DNA from: JAKFWI01 sp031399165
GTDB taxonomy: Bacteria; Pseudomonadota; Alphaproteobacteria; Caulobacterales; Aquidulcibacteraceae
Assembly: GCA_031399165.1 (NCBI GenBank)
Contig: JANNOO010000033.1
Coordinates: forward strand, 1 to 64,000
DNA length: 64,000 nt
Reading direction: 5' to 3'
Positions 24,816 through 33,274 of this stretch are shown piece by piece. Numbering within the stretch: the stretch's first letter is position 1; every line of letters begins with the position of its first letter. The notes beneath the pieces were generated by a model. It did no database searches, was not told where the DNA came from, and saw nothing but the letters and a program-made list of their open reading frames with translations. A program made the position numbers and the translations under genes.

Positions 24816-25276
24816 TCGCGCGGCTCGCCGCGGCGTGATCGTAACCAATGCAAGATCGCCCAGGCGTGCGCTTCGTGGCGCATCTTGAGCGCGGCCTCGT
24901 GCGGCGCCGCCCAGACCAGGCAATGGTTAGGCTCGGTAGGCTCGCTATCGGCGGCTGACAGCTCAACCTGATAGAACGCTGCAAGGTTGTTCCGCGGCTC
25001 GCCTTTCGGCGTCCAGTACTGACCCGCGCGGCCGATCATGCGGTCGGGCCAAACCGTCAGGCCAGTCTCCTCGGTGAATTCGCGCATCAGCGCGCCGGCT
25101 TCATCTTCGTCGCGCTCTACCCCGCCGCCTGGAAGATCGTACTCAAACGGAGCCGCCGCGCCGATCCTCACGATCGCGATCTGGTCGGCGCGGGCGCATA
25201 TGCCATGCACCACCTGCCGCTCAATATAGGTAAGGCCGGACTGGGTCTGCCCGAACTGCAAAGCATAGCGTGTCAA
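24812..25276 (-). CDS. Nudix hydrolase
   Basis: A 154-residue Nudix protein. The Nudix box runs from G51 to L73 with all key positions: G51, E57, R65, E66, E69, E70, G72. Such enzymes cleave nucleoside diphosphates linked to another group, including ADP-ribose and NADH. The substrate cannot be read from the box. The start codon is TTG. It is the last gene of a minus-strand group with the HPt and RyR genes (gaps near 50 bp) and overlaps the TIR gene tail-to-tail. An ADP-ribose substrate would link it to TIR chemistry, but that is inference. Confidence 0.85.
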   Translation of the reverse strand: MTRYALQFGQTQSGLTYIERQVVHGICARADQIAIVRIGAAAPFEYDLPGGGVERDEDEAGALMREFTEETGLTVWPDRMIGRAGQYWTPKGEPRNNLAAFYQVELSAADSEPTEPNHCLVWAAPHEAALKMRHEAHAWAILHWLRSRRGEPRD

Positions 25277-25327
25277 AAATCACCCGATGATCGGCGAGCG
25301 GCTTATCCGGCGAGGGTGGCCACCCGG

Positions 25328-25642
25328 TCAATACACCGCCAGCGCCGCCAGCGCTTTTTCCAGCGCCGCCGCCACGCTTTGCGACGCCGCCGCGCCGCCG
25401 GTTCGCTCGGCAGACTCGCACACATCCGCCAGCGCAACCAAGCCAATGCCGCGCGCCGAGCCTTTCAGTTTATGCACCGCATCTGCCCAACCAGGCGCGC
25501 CAGGCGCGGCGAGCGCGGCGCGCCATTCATCGGCCTGGCCGCGAAACAAGCCTGCCACTTCGCTTTGCAGCGCTGTATCGCCTGCGGTCATCATGTCGAA
25601 ATGAGCGCGATCAAGCGCAGGAAGGATGGCGGCTTCAAGCAT
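25328..25642 (-). CDS. HPt (histidine phosphotransfer) domain protein
   Basis: A 104-residue single-domain protein. The phosphorylatable His is H57 in 'AVHKLKGSARGIGL', the classic HPt motif, embedded in an all-helical chain. It would relay phosphate between a hybrid kinase and a response regulator. The ATG at 25642 is used; a TTG at 25660 would add six residues. It lies between the RyR and Nudix genes with about 50-bp gaps on both sides, without any kinase or regulator beside it, so its partners must be elsewhere. Confidence 0.8.
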   Translation of the reverse strand: MLEAAILPALDRAHFDMMTAGDTALQSEVAGLFRGQADEWRAALAAPGAPGWADAVHKLKGSARGIGLVALADVCESAERTGGAAASQSVAAALEKALAALAVY

Positions 25643-25709
25643 GCCGCTCAAACTGGACAATATGCTTTAAGAGCGGCTTAAGACGGCTTCTCTGACCCTC
25701 AGCGCTTCG

Positions 25710-27824
25710 CTATTTCCGAACAAACAGCCGGGGAAACATGCGCGCCGCCACCGCTGGCGCGGCGAACCACGGATCGCGATCCTTGCGCCGTGCACTTTCG
25801 AGATCAGCGCCCTCAAACGCCGCGAGGTCGCGAAGGTCTGGATGCAGCATCGCCCGATCATCCCGCGCGCCGCGCCGCCAGCCGGACATCAGCATATCTG
25901 CGCACCAGCGGCGATGTTCGAGGTCCGCGGCCGCATCAGGAATCTCATCGGGACCAAGCGTGGGCAAAGCGCCCCTCTCTTTCGCGCCGGCCGGGCGCCA
26001 GCCCAAGGACCAGAGCTTGATCACTGCATGATCGGCGCTGGTGCGATTGGCGCTGATGTAAACCTCGCTCAATTCGTCCCAGGGGCGCTGGGCTGGCCCA
26101 TCCGGCGATGGGATAAACGCGCCGCGCTCCAGCACGCCCTGCGCAACACCAGCGCGCAGCGCGCTCAGCGCGTCGTCGCCGAACGTCTCGGCGAATTCGC
26201 TTTCGAGCGCGGCGATGTCATCACCCGCTACGCTCGAAGGCCGCGTCATGCGCGAGAGCTTTTGCCCAAGGGTGCGCCCCTTCCGCAACGCGGCGGCGTA
26301 TGCGTCCGCGTGCTGAAACAAGACGCACGTATGGATATAGCCTTCATGCAGCCGCCTTGCCGCTTCGTCCGGCCCGCGGTCCACCAGCGCGCCAGCCGAT
26401 AGCACCTGGCGCGGCTGGGCAAACGGAATCACCCGTACGCCACGCGCGCTCTCCAGCGTAATAGCGATCGTTTCTTCCTTGCTTTCGCGCACGATCAGCG
26501 GCGGCGCATCGCCTGCCCCGCGCCCGCACAGCACCGCCGCGCAGCGGAGCGTCTCCTCGTCCGATGGCCATGACACGAGCGCCGCCGTGAACGGCCCACG
26601 CGCGCCAGCGACGTCATTGAGCGGCGCCCACGGATTTCTTTGGGCCCGCCAGTCATAGGCGTTGAACGTGATGTCCGCTTTCCAGAACTCGTCCTCGTTC
26701 GCTGCTGGATAGGCCGCTTGAAACTCTTGCCCGGCCGCTTGCGGGTCGCGCGCGAACACCGAAACGCGCGGCGCCTCCAGGCCCAGCGCCCAGCCGAGCC
26801 GGAAAAAACGCGCCGTCACCGCCAACGCCGCCTCGTCCCATCCCACGACCGCCAGATGCAGGCGATTGTGTCCGCGCCGGGCGGCCTCCTCGAACAACAA
26901 CACGCCGGCAAGCACCTGCCGCGCCGCCACCTCGGGCAACGAGAACATGTCAGCGGCGTGCAGCCTTCCCCCTGCCGGCAGATCGCGGCGCAGCGCCTCG
27001 CTTTCCAGCCGGACCAGCACATCGCCCGGCGCGGAGCGCTTGCGCAGATTGAGCGCGGTGGCGGCGACGCCAAGATTTTCCGAATCGCCGGCGCTGATCG
27101 CAACGATGCGGTCAGCGGCGCGGACGCCGGCGCCGGTAAGCACGGCGCGGTCGGTCGGCGATCCGGCGCTGAGCGCGACGCCGTCGGCGGCCAGAGCATC
27201 AACTTCCGCAGAGGATACGTTGCGGCGCAAGAGCACGACGGCCTTACGCCGTGGCCGGTTGGGCCGGGCGATGTCGCGCGCCAGCGCTTCTGCCTCAACG
27301 CCCTCGCCGGTTACGATAACGTGGCCTGCGCCAATGGCGCGCAAGGCGTGCGCTACAGCGCCGAGCAATTGCGTCCAGAAACCAAAAGCCAGCGTCATAA
27401 TCGCCAACAACGCAAAGGCAGTCTGCGCGACCACAAAACGAATATCGGGATCGTTGAAGTCGCAAAGTTTGCCGCTGCGAATCCGGCAGATGCTGTCGGA
27501 CACCACAGTGACCAGATATTCGGGCGAGCCTGGCGCCATCTGCGCGGCGGCGCGCTCGGCGCCCGGCTGGTCGAGCCGCTGGCGCATTTCGTCATAGGCC
27601 GCACTGGCGCCCAGCCCGAGCCAGAGCAACCCTACCGCCGCGCCCATCAGCAGACGGACAGGCGCCGCGCGCTGGTGCGCAAGCCGCAGGGTGCGCACCG
27701 AGACCGCATTGGAAAGAAACCGTCTGATGGCGTTGATCGGGCCAGGCCGGGCGCGCGTGCGCCGCCAGCGCCGCCCCTCCTCGGCAGGACTTTTCGGGCC
27801 GTCCGGGCCGTTCTGGCGCGCCAT
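25710..27824 (-). CDS. Membrane protein with TrkA-N-like Rossmann domains and a C-terminal RyR domain
   Basis: A 704-residue protein. Two membrane helices (about 57-76 and 130-150) flank an outside loop with two cysteines (C113, C121). No K+ selectivity filter is visible. A TrkA-N-like Rossmann domain follows ('HVIVTGEGVEAEALA' near 168, 'LAADGVALSAGSPTD', 'DRIVAISAGDSEN'), and a second Rossmann-like segment begins at 'RLHLAVVGWDEAAL' (321). The last ~110 residues carry a bacterial RyR (ryanodine-receptor repeat) domain: 'SANRTSADHAVIKLWSLGW', 'LEHRRWCADMLMSGWRRG', 'HPDL', 'KDRDPW'. RyR domains are thought to sense nucleotide-type ligands. A GGGGTGAG site precedes the ATG. Confidence 0.8.
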   Translation of the reverse strand: MARQNGPDGPKSPAEEGRRWRRTRARPGPINAIRRFLSNAVSVRTLRLAHQRAAPVRLLMGAAVGLLWLGLGASAAYDEMRQRLDQPGAERAAAQMAPGSPEYLVTVVSDSICRIRSGKLCDFNDPDIRFVVAQTAFALLAIMTLAFGFWTQLLGAVAHALRAIGAGHVIVTGEGVEAEALARDIARPNRPRRKAVVLLRRNVSSAEVDALAADGVALSAGSPTDRAVLTGAGVRAADRIVAISAGDSENLGVAATALNLRKRSAPGDVLVRLESEALRRDLPAGGRLHAADMFSLPEVAARQVLAGVLLFEEAARRGHNRLHLAVVGWDEAALAVTARFFRLGWALGLEAPRVSVFARDPQAAGQEFQAAYPAANEDEFWKADITFNAYDWRAQRNPWAPLNDVAGARGPFTAALVSWPSDEETLRCAAVLCGRGAGDAPPLIVRESKEETIAITLESARGVRVIPFAQPRQVLSAGALVDRGPDEAARRLHEGYIHTCVLFQHADAYAAALRKGRTLGQKLSRMTRPSSVAGDDIAALESEFAETFGDDALSALRAGVAQGVLERGAFIPSPDGPAQRPWDELSEVYISANRTSADHAVIKLWSLGWRPAGAKERGALPTLGPDEIPDAAADLEHRRWCADMLMSGWRRGARDDRAMLHPDLRDLAAFEGADLESARRKDRDPWFAAPAVAARMFPRLFVRK

Positions 27825-27982
27825 TTCTCACCCCCTTCCACAGCAAACGGCCCCCTTGAGGCGCGGTCAAGGCCGCCCCGCCGTTGGCGCGAGCGCCGGC
27901 TCGGACAACCGGGCCGATTGGGTTGCTTTCAGCGGCGGGTCGTTTAAACGTCCGCGGCTTCGCGCCGAGGCGATTCGGCGGC

Positions 27983-28058
<76 letters not shown>

Positions 28059-28123
28059 CACCCCTTTATCCGCTCGATATTGGTTCGTGGGTGTTGGAAT
28101 GGCGCTCGTGCTGCTGCGCCGGT

Positions 28124-29968
28124 TCAGCCCGCGGCGGCGAATTGCAGGCGCGCCAGGCGCGCGTAGAGCCCACCGCGCGCGGAGAGTTCTTCGTGACGGC
28201 CCTGCTCCACCACGCGGCCGCCATCCATCACAACGATACGGTCGGCGCGCAAAACCGTCGCCAGGCGATGAGCGATCACCAACGTCGTGCGCCCGGTGCG
28301 GGCGGTTTCGATCGCGCGCTGCACGAGACGCTCGTTCTCAGCGTCCAGCGCGCTGGTGGCTTCATCGAGCAACAGCACTGGCGCGCCGCGGACCAGCGCG
28401 CGGGCCAATGCCAGGCGCTGGCGCTCGCCGCCTGAAAGCAGCTTGGCCCGGGGGCCCAGCGCCGCGCCGTAGCCTTCGCTCCGCGCCAGAATGAAAGGTT
28501 CGGCCTCCGTGGCGCGGGCGGCGGCGGCGATTTCCTCCTGATCGGCTTCACTCCTGCCATAGCGGATATTTTCCGCTGCGGAGCCGGAGAACAGCGCCGC
28601 GTCCTGCGCCACATAGGCAAAACGTGAGCGCCACGCGCCGGGATCGGCCAGACGCGCATCGACACCGTCAAGTTTCACGGCGCCGGAATCGGGATCGTAA
28701 AACCGCAGCAGCAGGCGAAAGATCGTGCTTTTACCGGCGCCCGACGGGCCGACCAGCGCCACCGTTTCGCCCGGCGCCACGCGCAGCGAAAATTCGTTCA
28801 GCGAAGAGCGCCCTTCGGCGCCCGGATAAGCAAAGCTGACGCGATCAATTTCGACCAGCCCGCGCGCAGGTTGCGGCAGCGTCACCGGCGAAGCGGGCGC
28901 AGCGATCGCCGGCTCTTGCCGCAGCAGATCCATCAGCCGCTCCGTCGCGCCGGCGGCCTTCTGCACGTCGCCCCAGGTTTCGGCCAGCGAGGCCAACGCC
29001 GAAGCCGTCAGCACCGCGAGCAACACGAATTGCGTCAGCGCGCCGGCCGTCATCTGCCCGTCGAGCACGTTGCGCGCGCCAAGCCACAAAACGCCGGCGA
29101 CGCCGCAAAACACCAGGGTCATCACGGCCGCCGTCATCAGCGCACGCGCGCCGATACGCTGCACGGACGCGGAAAACGCCCCTTCCAGCGCGCCGCGATA
29201 ACGCGACCGTTCGCGCTGCTCCTGGCCGAAGGCCTGAACCGTTTCCAGCGCATCAAGCGCCTCGGCGGCGGCGGACGAAGCGTCCGCCAACCGATCCTGG
29301 CTGAGCACCGACAGTTCACGCACCCGCCGGCCAAGCGCGAACAGCGGCACAAGCAGCGCCGGGATCAGCAGCAAAAGCAGGGCGGCCAGCTTCCAACTCG
29401 TCACGAACATCAAAGCAAGGCCGGCAGACCCGGTAATCAGATTACGCAAAGCGAACGAAGCGGACGAACCAACCAGCGTTTCGACGACCTGCGCATCCGT
29501 GGTGAGGCGCGACAACGCCTCCCCCGTGCCCATGCGCGTAAAAAAGGAGGGCGAAAGGCCGACGAGGCGGTCATACACATCGCTGCGCAGATCGGCGACA
29601 ACGCGCTCGCCGATACGGGTGACGAAGTAAAACCGCGCCGCCGAAAACGCCGCCAGCAGCACGGCCGCGCCCATCAGCATCGCGAAATAGCGGCCCAGCG
29701 CGCCGTCCGGTCCGCCATGCAGGCCGAAATCGACCAGGTTTCGCGCCGCCAACGGCAGGGCGAGCGTTGCGGCGGAGGCGAGCAGCAGAAAGAGCAGCGC
29801 CAGCGCAAGCCACGTCTTGCGGCGGATCAAGTACGGCCACAGGGCCGCCAGCGCGCTGACATCGCGCGAACGCTTGCGCCGTTCAGCTTCGTGGCCGACG
29901 GCCGCGGCATGGACGGCGCCCCGGCTCGGCCGGCCTTCGGTTTCTGTTGTGTGCTGCGAGCCCGGCAT
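28124..29968 (-). CDS. ABC exporter (MsbA-type permease-ATPase)
   Basis: A 614-residue half-transporter. The N-terminal membrane domain has about six helices starting at 'WLALALLFLLLAS' and the coupling motif 'LVGLSPSFFTRMGTGEALSRL'. The C-terminal ATPase has Walker A 'GPSGAGKS', Q-loop 'YVAQDAALF', signature 'LLSGGERQR', Walker B 'VLLLDEATSALD' and H-loop 'IAHRL'. Homodimers of this type export lipids, peptides or drugs, and the substrate is not evident. The frame extends 72 bp upstream into DNA opposite modB's leader, and I preferred ATG 29968. It stands alone downstream of tRNA-Lys. Confidence 0.88.
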   Translation of the reverse strand: MPGSQHTTETEGRPSRGAVHAAAVGHEAERRKRSRDVSALAALWPYLIRRKTWLALALLFLLLASAATLALPLAARNLVDFGLHGGPDGALGRYFAMLMGAAVLLAAFSAARFYFVTRIGERVVADLRSDVYDRLVGLSPSFFTRMGTGEALSRLTTDAQVVETLVGSSASFALRNLITGSAGLALMFVTSWKLAALLLLLIPALLVPLFALGRRVRELSVLSQDRLADASSAAAEALDALETVQAFGQEQRERSRYRGALEGAFSASVQRIGARALMTAAVMTLVFCGVAGVLWLGARNVLDGQMTAGALTQFVLLAVLTASALASLAETWGDVQKAAGATERLMDLLRQEPAIAAPASPVTLPQPARGLVEIDRVSFAYPGAEGRSSLNEFSLRVAPGETVALVGPSGAGKSTIFRLLLRFYDPDSGAVKLDGVDARLADPGAWRSRFAYVAQDAALFSGSAAENIRYGRSEADQEEIAAAARATEAEPFILARSEGYGAALGPRAKLLSGGERQRLALARALVRGAPVLLLDEATSALDAENERLVQRAIETARTGRTTLVIAHRLATVLRADRIVVMDGGRVVEQGRHEELSARGGLYARLARLQFAAAG

Positions 29969-30087
29969 GGGGGGTGCTACCACGGCCAGACACTGCCGCG
30001 CCATTGGCGGTTTCGCCCCACATGCGGCGGAGGCTCGCACCGCCCCGCCGCCCGGCTATGTTGAGACGAGGGAGGGATGGCAAGGCG

Positions 30088-30777
30088 ATGTTTCTGAGCG
30101 CAGCGGAACTCCAGGCGCTGACGACCAGCCTGATCGTATCGCTGCGCGCTATCCTATTTGCGCTGCCGCTGGCGATCGGCGTGGCCTGGCTGCTGGCACG
30201 CACGCAATGGCGCGGCAAAGTCGTGCTCGACGCGCTGGTTCTGGCGCCGCTCGTGCTGCCGCCGGTGGTGGTAGGCTATCTGCTGCTGCTGCTGTTCGGG
30301 GTTCGCGGCCCGATCGGTTCACTGCTCAACGAATGGTTCGGCATGCGCCTGGCTTTCACCTCAGCGGGCGCCTCGCTCGCGGTAGGCGTGATGGCCTTTC
30401 CGCTGATGGTGCGGGCCGTACGCTTGTCTCTGGAGGCGATGGATTCCGGGCTGGACGAGGCGGCGGCGAGCCTGGGCGCCACGCGGCTCGACCGCCTGTT
30501 CAATATCCAGCTGCCACTGGCCGCCCCCGGAATCATAGCGGCAGCGATTATCGGCTTTGCCGCCGGGTTGGGCGAGTTCGGCGCCGTGATCACGTTCGTG
30601 TCCAACGTGCCGGGCGAAACTCAGACCCTGCCGCTTGCGATCTACAGCGCGCTGCAGGAACCGGGCGGCGACGTCAAGGCCGCGCGCCTGGCCGTGCTCT
30701 CGCTCACGCTGGCGCTGATCGGGCTGGTGCTGGCTGAATCAATCGCCCAGGCCGGGCCATCGACGCGGCGGCGATGA
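30088..30777 (+). CDS. modB: Molybdate ABC transporter permease ModB
   Basis: A 229-residue inner-membrane permease with five or six helices. The family features are 'LTTSLIVSLRAILFALPLAI' split across the first helix, 'APLVLPPVVVGYLLLLLFG', the cytoplasmic EAA loop 'MDEAA..LGATRLDRLFNIQLPLAAPG' in degenerate form ('LDEAAASLGATR') and 'GFAAGLGEFGAVITF'. These match ModB. The ATG at 30088 has a purine-rich GGGAGGG 12 nt upstream. It overlaps modC by ATGA. No modA (binding protein) gene lies beside it in the window. Confidence 0.9.
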   Translation: MFLSAAELQALTTSLIVSLRAILFALPLAIGVAWLLARTQWRGKVVLDALVLAPLVLPPVVVGYLLLLLFGVRGPIGSLLNEWFGMRLAFTSAGASLAVGVMAFPLMVRAVRLSLEAMDSGLDEAAASLGATRLDRLFNIQLPLAAPGIIAAAIIGFAAGLGEFGAVITFVSNVPGETQTLPLAIYSALQEPGGDVKAARLAVLSLTLALIGLVLAESIAQAGPSTRRR

Positions 30778-31832
30778 TCGAATTTTCTTTCATCGCCCGG
30801 GCGGGCGCGTTCGAGCTGGCGGCGGCGGGAGGGGCGCGCACGCCGGGCGTCATCGGCGTATTCGGCCCATCCGGCGCGGGGAAGACAACCTTCCTGCGCG
30901 CCATAGCGGGGCTCGCGCCCCTGACCAGCGGTGCGATCAAAATCAACGGCGCCGCGCTGACGGGCAGGCCCGAGCAACGCCGGATCGCCTATGTGTTTCA
31001 GGACAACCGGCTGTTTCCGCACCTCAGCGTGCGGGAAAATCTCCTGTTCGGGCTCAAGCGCGCGCCCCTTCCGCATCGCTTGCGCCTCGACGACGCCGTC
31101 GCCGCGCTGGGCCTTGCGCCGCTGATGGCGCGCTCGACGCGCTTTCTTTCCGGCGGCGAACAGAAACGAGTAGCACTTGGCCGGGCGCTGCTTTCACAGC
31201 CGCGCCTCGTGCTGATGGACGAGCCGCTCGCCGGTATCGACGCCGCGCGCAAGACTGAAACGATCGAACTCATCCGCAATGTCCGCGCACGATTCGATGC
31301 GACGATCGTGTTCGTTACGCATGACATTGACGACATCGCCGCGCTGGCAGACGACCTCATCCTGATGGACCAGGGCGAGGTCACCGCGTGCGGCGACGCA
31401 CGACAAGTGTTTGCCGATCCGGCGAACGCGCTCAGCGAACGAGAAGATGCGCGCGCCTTGGTAGACGCCGTGGTGGAGCGCGTTGACGCCGCGCAGGGCA
31501 TAACCGTCCTCGCCGTCGGCGTCGCCAAGCTGACGATGCCATGGTCGTCGCACCCGCCCGGCGCGCGCGTGCGCACGCAGATTTTCGCGCGCGACGTGAC
31601 ATTGGCGGCGAAACTGCCCGAAGCCATATCGGCGCAGAATGTTTTGCCGGCAAAGGTTTTCTCTTTGCGTCAGCGGGCCGACCGCCTGGCGCTGGTGGCG
31701 CTCGACACGCCGGCGGGCGCCATCCTTTCGACGATTACGCAGCAATCGGCGATGCGGCTGGCGCTGGCGCCGGGCGTGGATGTGTTTGCGCTGGTGAAAG
31801 CGACCTCGTTTTCACCGCGCGGCCATTCATAG
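30774..31832 (+). CDS. modC: Molybdate ABC transporter ATPase ModC
   Basis: A 352-residue ATPase. Walker A GPSGAGKTT is at 31-39, the Q-loop is in 'YVFQDNRLFPHLSV', the signature reads 'FLSGGEQKRVALGRALL', Walker B is in 'LVLMDEPLAGID' and the H-loop in 'FVTHDID'. A C-terminal TOBE/Mop-like domain (from about residue 285, 'RVRTQIFARDVTLA') binds molybdate and is characteristic of ModC. It is coupled to modB by a 4-base overlap. Its end overlaps the convergent HIBCH-like gene by 6 bp. Confidence 0.9.
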   Translation: MIEFSFIARAGAFELAAAGGARTPGVIGVFGPSGAGKTTFLRAIAGLAPLTSGAIKINGAALTGRPEQRRIAYVFQDNRLFPHLSVRENLLFGLKRAPLPHRLRLDDAVAALGLAPLMARSTRFLSGGEQKRVALGRALLSQPRLVLMDEPLAGIDAARKTETIELIRNVRARFDATIVFVTHDIDDIAALADDLILMDQGEVTACGDARQVFADPANALSEREDARALVDAVVERVDAAQGITVLAVGVAKLTMPWSSHPPGARVRTQIFARDVTLAAKLPEAISAQNVLPAKVFSLRQRADRLALVALDTPAGAILSTITQQSAMRLALAPGVDVFALVKATSFSPRGHS

Positions 31833-32876
31833 CCGCAATTCCTGATCGGGCTGCAAAGGCGCGAACACCGCTTCGACCATTTCGTCAGTAACGGCCTCGA
31901 TCGACGGCGGCGACCAGCGCGGTGCGTTATCGCGATCAATCAGCTCGGCGCGAACGCCCTCTTTGAAATCAGGCAAACCTACGACCCGCAGGGCGATGCG
32001 GTATTCCATCTTCATATGCTCGGCGAAAGAACCGGCGCGCGCGCCGTGTTGCATTTGCCGTAGCGCGATCTTGATGGTCTGAGGCGATTTCGATTTCAGC
32101 AGCGCCAGCTGTTCGCGCGCCCATTCACCGTCTTCTCCCGCAAGCGCCGAGAAGATATCTTCCGCGCGATCGGCCGCGAACGAGCGGTCAATCGCCGCCC
32201 GATGAGGCGCGAGCGACGCAGCGCCTGGATCGCTGTGAAATGCGGCAAGGACATCCGGCAACGCGCCGCCCTCAGGCGCAATCAAGCGCGCCTTCAGCGC
32301 CTCGATGCTCTCAGACGCCACAACATGCGTGGCGATACGGGCTGCAAAACAATCAGCAGCGCCCAGCCGGGCGCCGGTCAACCCCAGAAACACGCCGAGC
32401 CGCCCGGGAAGGCGTGGCAGAAACCAGCCGCCGCCGACATCAGGGAACAGGCCAATGCCCGTTTCAGGCATCGCCCACAGCGTGCGCTCCGTCGCGACGC
32501 GATAAGGCCCGTGGATCGAGACGCCGACGCCGCCGCCCATGGTTACGCCGTCCATCATCGCGACGTAGGGCTTGGGATAAGCGTGGATCAGCGCGTTGAG
32601 CGTATATTCAGCGGAGAAGAAGGCCGCCGCCAAGGCGCCATCGCCAGCGCCGCTTTCGGCGACCATGCGAATATCGCCGCCGGCGCAAAAGCCGCGTGGT
32701 CCGGCGTGATCGATCATCACCGCTTCGACGCGCCGATCTTCACGCCAGGCGCGCAACGCGGCGTCCATCGCGCGGCACATGGGCGTGTTCAACGCGTTCA
32801 GCGCGCGTGGCCGGTTCAGCGTCAACCGTCCCAGCCGGCCTTCGATCCGCGCAATGACGTCTTCGGCTTCGCTCAA
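31827..32876 (-). CDS. Enoyl-CoA hydratase/isomerase family, 3-hydroxyisobutyryl-CoA hydrolase-like
   Basis: A 349-residue crotonase-fold protein. The oxyanion-hole segment 'GFCAGGDIR' and the long 'MDGVTMGGGVGVSIHG' helix are present, and 'MPETGIGLFPDVGGGWFLPRL' carries the Glu/Asp pair typical of 3-hydroxyisobutyryl-CoA hydrolase rather than of ordinary hydratases. The length of about 350 residues also fits. It would act in valine degradation. The TTG start overlaps the stop of the upstream gene (TTGA), making it the last gene of a coupled minus-strand operon. Confidence 0.85.
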   Translation of the reverse strand: MSEAEDVIARIEGRLGRLTLNRPRALNALNTPMCRAMDAALRAWREDRRVEAVMIDHAGPRGFCAGGDIRMVAESGAGDGALAAAFFSAEYTLNALIHAYPKPYVAMMDGVTMGGGVGVSIHGPYRVATERTLWAMPETGIGLFPDVGGGWFLPRLPGRLGVFLGLTGARLGAADCFAARIATHVVASESIEALKARLIAPEGGALPDVLAAFHSDPGAASLAPHRAAIDRSFAADRAEDIFSALAGEDGEWAREQLALLKSKSPQTIKIALRQMQHGARAGSFAEHMKMEYRIALRVVGLPDFKEGVRAELIDRDNAPRWSPPSIEAVTDEMVEAVFAPLQPDQELRL

Positions 32877-33259
32877 AGCTTCTCGTCCGAGGCCGCGATG
32901 CGCGTGGTGAAGAGGCCGACGAGCAGCATCGCCGTGTAGCCGAGCAGCTTGATCGCCCCGAATGCGCCATCTAGCGCGGCGTCAAGATTTGGAAACACGT
33001 TGGCGAACGTGTTGAGCGCGTAGACGTCGAGCGCCATGCCCGGCATCGCCAGCGCCACCGCCGCTTCGGCGCGATCGATCTTCGCTTCACGAAGCACGCG
33101 CAGCGCCAGAAGCGTGAACCCGCCCATCACGATCGGGGAAGCAATCAGCAGCGCATAAACTCCTTCACCGGGAAAGAAGAAATCCTGTCCGAAGAAACGC
33201 AGAGCAAGCGTGACGACGAGCCACAATACAAAGCCGAGCAGAGTTGCGCGCAAAATCAT
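32873..33259 (-). CDS. Small integral membrane protein, DUF5367-like
   Basis: A 128-residue protein with four hydrophobic helices: 2-22, 35-55, 65-85 and 105-122 approximately. 'PGEGVYALLIASPIV' and 'MPGMALDVYALNTFANVFPN' resemble the DUF5367 family, whose function is unknown. It lies 15 bp after cca and overlaps the HIBCH-like gene by four bases. Confidence 0.6.
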   Translation of the reverse strand: MILRATLLGFVLWLVVTLALRFFGQDFFFPGEGVYALLIASPIVMGGFTLLALRVLREAKIDRAEAAVALAMPGMALDVYALNTFANVFPNLDAALDGAFGAIKLLGYTAMLLVGLFTTRIAASDEKL

Positions 33260-33274
33260 GGACGTTGTCCTTTT

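Noticed and set aside
26640..27947. Open frame of about 435 codons antisense to the RyR protein
   Set aside because: Composition is Arg/Gln/His-rich as expected for a shadow of an Ala-rich gene; no motif.
28871..30064. Open frame of about 400 codons antisense to the ABC exporter
   Set aside because: Arg/Gln-rich shadow; the exporter frame contains all ATPase motifs.
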